Assembly: GCA_023411715.1 (NCBI GenBank)
Contig: JAEYOM010000070.1
Coordinates: 1-7,847 of the forward strand
Direction of reading: 5' to 3'
Length of the DNA stretch: 7,847 bases
Origin: Bacillota bacterium
GTDB taxonomy: Bacteria > Bacillota > Clostridia > Acetivibrionales > DTU013
Every line of letters begins with the position of its first letter. Position 1 is the stretch's first letter. Shown piece after piece: positions 6,252 to 7,847 of the stretch. The notes beneath the pieces were generated by a model, which saw nothing but the letters and a program-made list of their open reading frames with translations, was not told the DNA's origin and ran no database searches. The translations under genes were made by a program, and so were the position numbers.

Positions 6252-6340
6252 CCCTTCGGAAACTGGCTGCCATCCGCTTCATATCGGCGGGAAGGCCCTA
6301 TAGTTTTGCGTCGCGGACTTTCGTCCGGTTTGCCTTTATC
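6252..6340 (-). ncRNA. c-di-GMP-I (GEMM-I) riboswitch, copy next to the gene
   Basis: On the minus strand the aptamer reads through the GEMM-I landmarks in order: GGCAAACC, a CGGAC-GAAA-GTCCG tetraloop hairpin (P2), GACGCAAA, an ACTATAGGG segment, a CCGC/GCGG-capped stem (P3), ATGGCAGCCAG, and the closing strand, here GTTTCCG where GTTACCG is usual. The GAAA loop and its receptor stem, and the GCAAACC ligand-contact stretch, are all present. The 3' end of the aptamer continues directly into GGGAG, the ribosome binding site, 8 nt before the ATG at 6241. Effects on translation initiation are therefore likely. Whether ligand turns expression on or off cannot be read from sequence alone. Confidence 0.92.
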
Positions 6341-6342
6341 GT

Positions 6343-6359
6343 TGAAAAGTTTTCAACAA
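6343..6359 (-). repeat. Small hairpin just 5' of the gene-side aptamer
   Basis: GTTGAAAA and TTTTCAAC are perfect reverse complements around one central base, immediately before the aptamer. The other aptamer has a matching but weaker hairpin (GTTGA/TCAAC) in the same place. Its AAAACUUUU stretch could alternatively pair with GGGAGUUUU around the ribosome site (nine pairs, three of them G-U), so it may be the switching element. Confidence 0.5.
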
Positions 6360-6435
6360 TAACTGTTATCTGGTTCTTGAGCTTTTCAGTGTAAACTGCA
6401 GTGCCTGAATAAAAATCAAAGCAAATAAAAAACTT

Positions 6436-6522
6436 TCCTTTCGGTAACTGGCTGCCATCCGCCTCATCTGCGGGAAGGCCCTCTAGCTTTGCGTCACGGA
6501 CTTTCGTCCGGTTTGCCGTTTA
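6436..6522 (-). ncRNA. c-di-GMP-I (GEMM-I) riboswitch, promoter-side copy
   Basis: A second full GEMM-I aptamer, offset by 185 nt from the first and nearly identical in the core. It has GGCAAACC, the same CGGAC-GAAA-GTCCG hairpin, GACGCAAAGCTA, GAGGGCC, a CCGC/GCGG stem with a seven-base loop, ATGGCAGCCAG and the canonical closing GTTACCG. After the aptamer comes GAAAGGAAAG and six U's (6433-6428). GGAAAGUU can pair with AGCUUUUC located just 5' of the aptamer, which would place a stem directly before a U-run, as in an intrinsic terminator. Control at the level of transcription is therefore possible for this copy. Confidence 0.94.
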
Positions 6523-6566
6523 TCGTTGAAAAGCTCAACCGACTTCTATATCTAATTTATACCATT

Positions 6567-6595
6567 ATTCTATCAGGTCACCCAACTAATTGCAA
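6567..6595 (-). promoter_or_regulatory. Promoter of the riboswitch-transglutaminase transcript
   Basis: -35 TTGCAA (6595-6590) and -10 TAGAAT (6572-6567) are 17 nt apart on the minus strand, with an extended -10 (TGA before TAGAAT). A second possible -10, TATAAA, lies at 6561-6556. Transcription would start near 6560, about 40 nt before the first aptamer, giving a leader of about 320 nt. Confidence 0.7.
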
Positions 6596-6601
6596 GCTTT
6601 C

Positions 6602-6618
6602 TTGAAATATTGTTTCAA
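6602..6618. repeat. Inverted repeat upstream of the riboswitch promoter
   Basis: TTGAAA (6602-6607) and TTTCAA (6613-6618) are perfect reverse complements separated by five bases. It lies just upstream of the -35 of the leftward promoter and upstream of the rightward glycosyltransferase promoter, a position open to a regulator acting on either. No known operator consensus is recognised. Confidence 0.35.
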
Positions 6619-6646
6619 ATTTTTACATAAATTGTCGTCTAAGGTA

Positions 6647-6676
6647 TTGCCTTATAGCCAATATTAAAAATATTAT
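6647..6676 (+). promoter_or_regulatory. Candidate promoter of the glycosyltransferase gene
   Basis: -35 TTGCCT (6647-6652) and -10 TATTAT (6671-6676) are 18 nt apart. Both differ from consensus, so this is a moderate candidate. Transcription from near 6683 would give a leader of about 80 nt that includes the palindrome at 6733-6746. Confidence 0.45.
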
Positions 6677-6732
6677 ATTTGTATGAGATGCCTAAAACAT
6701 GGAAGAATATTTAGTATAGCGGTCGCATCCAG

Positions 6733-6746
6733 TATCAAATTTGATA
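6733..6746. repeat. Perfect 14-nt palindrome in the glycosyltransferase leader
   Basis: TATCAAA followed directly by TTTGATA, with no spacer. It lies 19 nt before the ATG and just upstream of the GGAG ribosome site (6754-6757). It could be an operator for a dimeric repressor, or a small RNA hairpin near the ribosome site. Confidence 0.45.
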
Positions 6747-6765
6747 TGGCTTCGGAGAGAAAACT

Positions 6766-7836
6766 ATGATCGAAAAGGATATAAAAAAGGTTGTAGGGTT
6801 TGGAGAAAATATAGTTTCGGAGGAAGAAGAAACTCCTGGAAAAGAAAACGGTATGGTGACCGGAGACGACGCATTAACGGCCAAAAAGATAATATGTTCG
6901 GTTGTCGTCCCTGTTTTTAACGAGGAAGCAGTATTGCCGGAAACTTATAAGAGACTGAACTCAGTCATGGAATCCATGAATGAGCCCTACGAACTCATTT
7001 TTGTGAACGACGGCAGCAAGGACCGTACTGCCGAAATCCTTACAGAAATTTGCAGCAGGGATCCGAATGTAAAGCTTGTCAATTTCTCCCGGAATTTCGG
7101 GCACCAGCTGGCAAGTACGGCCGGTATGGACTATTCGACAGGAGAAACTGTGGTGCTAATCGACGCAGATCTTCAGGACCCGCCTGAAATAATTCCTGAT
7201 ATGCTTCGCAAATGGCGTGAGGGTTATGATGTCGTCTATGGCGTCAGAATAAAGCGCAATGGCGAAACCTGGTTCAAGAAGCTTACCGCCAGGCTGTTTT
7301 ACCGGTTTATCAGAAGCATGACCGACGTCGAACTGCCCGTAGATACGGGAGACTTCAGGCTTATCGACAGAAAAGTCTGCGTCGCGCTTGCCAGGATAAA
7401 CGAAAAAAACCGCTACATAAGAGGCATAATCAGCTGGCTGGGCTTCAACCAGACAGGTATCGAATACATACGTGACAAACGCCTTGCGGGCGAATCCAAA
7501 TATCCGCTGAAAAAAATGCTGCGCTTTGCCTGTGACGGTATAGCATCTTTTTCATATAAACCTCTCAAGCTGGCGTCATATTGCGGGGGGTTCCTATCAG
7601 CCCTGAGCCTCGTATATTTGCTTGTTTTAGCGGGACAAAGGCTGTTCACAAAAACGGCAGTGGCCGGCTGGGCTTCCGTTTTAGCCGTCAGCCTGTTCTT
7701 CAACGGTATCATGCTCATCATCATGGGAATAATAGGCGCATATATCGGCAGGATATATGACGAAGTCAAAGGACGTCCGCTGTATATCGTTAAGGAAACC
7801 AAAAACATGGACGGCGTAAGCGTTGCGCGGAAGTAA
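6766..7836 (+). CDS. GT2 family glycosyltransferase with two C-terminal membrane helices
   Basis: A 356-residue protein of the DPM1/GtrB/ArnC-like branch of GT2, which transfers sugar from a nucleotide sugar to polyprenyl phosphate at the cytoplasmic face. The GT-A domain starts with SVVVPVFNEE (45-54) and carries VNDGSKD (80-86), the metal-binding DADLQDPPE (133-141), DTGDFRLI (193-200) and the RLAGESKYPLKKM block (239-251). Two membrane segments lie near 270-290 and 303-328, the second followed by GRIYDEVKGRPLYIV, typical of these enzymes. The lipid-linked sugar may feed teichoic acid, wall polymer or glycoprotein decoration; the sugar is unknown. Residues 1-42 are a charged extension rich in Glu and Lys before the catalytic domain, longer than usual. 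ATG 6766 has GGAG 8 nt upstream. It is transcribed divergently from the riboswitch-controlled gene, and the window ends 11 nt after its stop. Confidence 0.93.
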   Translation: MIEKDIKKVVGFGENIVSEEEETPGKENGMVTGDDALTAKKIICSVVVPVFNEEAVLPETYKRLNSVMESMNEPYELIFVNDGSKDRTAEILTEICSRDPNVKLVNFSRNFGHQLASTAGMDYSTGETVVLIDADLQDPPEIIPDMLRKWREGYDVVYGVRIKRNGETWFKKLTARLFYRFIRSMTDVELPVDTGDFRLIDRKVCVALARINEKNRYIRGIISWLGFNQTGIEYIRDKRLAGESKYPLKKMLRFACDGIASFSYKPLKLASYCGGFLSALSLVYLLVLAGQRLFTKTAVAGWASVLAVSLFFNGIMLIIMGIIGAYIGRIYDEVKGRPLYIVKETKNMDGVSVARK

Positions 7837-7847
7837 AGCAGTGAAAC

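Noticed and set aside
6252..6522. Two near-identical repeats considered as CRISPR or insertion-element ends
   Set aside because: The copies are direct, about 90 nt long, only two in number, and carry the full GEMM-I aptamer consensus on the minus strand. No cas or transposase gene is present.
7841..7847. A possible GTG start of a next gene just after the glycosyltransferase, with GGAAG 7 nt upstream
   Set aside because: Only seven bases remain in the window, too few to support a coding call.

Overview
The window reads as chromosomal DNA from a Gram-positive, low- to mid-GC anaerobe, most likely a member of the Clostridia (Bacillota). The reasons are GGAGG-type ribosome sites before nearly every gene, sigma-A-like promoters, a three-domain SLH surface protein, an AI-2E family permease, a DUF1015 protein, and two c-di-GMP-I (GEMM-I) riboswitches of the clostridial sequence type. 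Genus assignment is not possible from this stretch. No mobile element, tRNA, rRNA, CRISPR array or phage gene is visible.

Layout. Bases 1-1373 (minus): the first 457 codons of a secreted SLH-domain surface protein, cut by the left window edge, with its own near-consensus promoter at 1452-1480. Bases 1597-2646 (minus): an AI-2E family membrane protein, probably starting at TTG. Bases 2696-2727: a 13-bp hairpin closing the next transcript. Bases 2844-3592 (minus): a two-gene unit, a two-domain PRC-barrel protein followed by a small methionine-rich YtxH-like membrane protein. Bases 3593-3888: a divergent control region with two promoters and several palindromes. Bases 3889-5364 (plus): a DUF1015 protein. 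Bases 5398-5428: a bidirectional terminator between convergent genes. Bases 5438-6241 (minus): a secreted transglutaminase-like protein. Bases 6242-6600: its roughly 320-nt leader, holding two c-di-GMP-I aptamers in tandem, and its promoter. Bases 6766-7836 (plus): a polyprenyl-phosphate-type GT2 glycosyltransferase, transcribed divergently.

The most notable element is the tandem c-di-GMP riboswitch pair in front of an exported transglutaminase-like protein. Family knowledge says c-di-GMP controls the switch between motility and attachment, and that clostridia place secreted surface-modifying proteases and adhesins under such riboswitches. Finding this exported enzyme in the same neighbourhood as an SLH cell-wall protein and an envelope glycosyltransferase suggests a cell-surface remodelling function, but that link is inference. 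The two aptamers have different 3' contexts: the promoter-distal one, next to the gene, runs straight into the Shine-Dalgarno, and the promoter-proximal one into a U-run. This would allow two different kinds of control on one mRNA.

The remaining genes (AI-2E permease, PRC-barrel/YtxH pair, DUF1015) look like ordinary chromosomal genes of poorly defined function.
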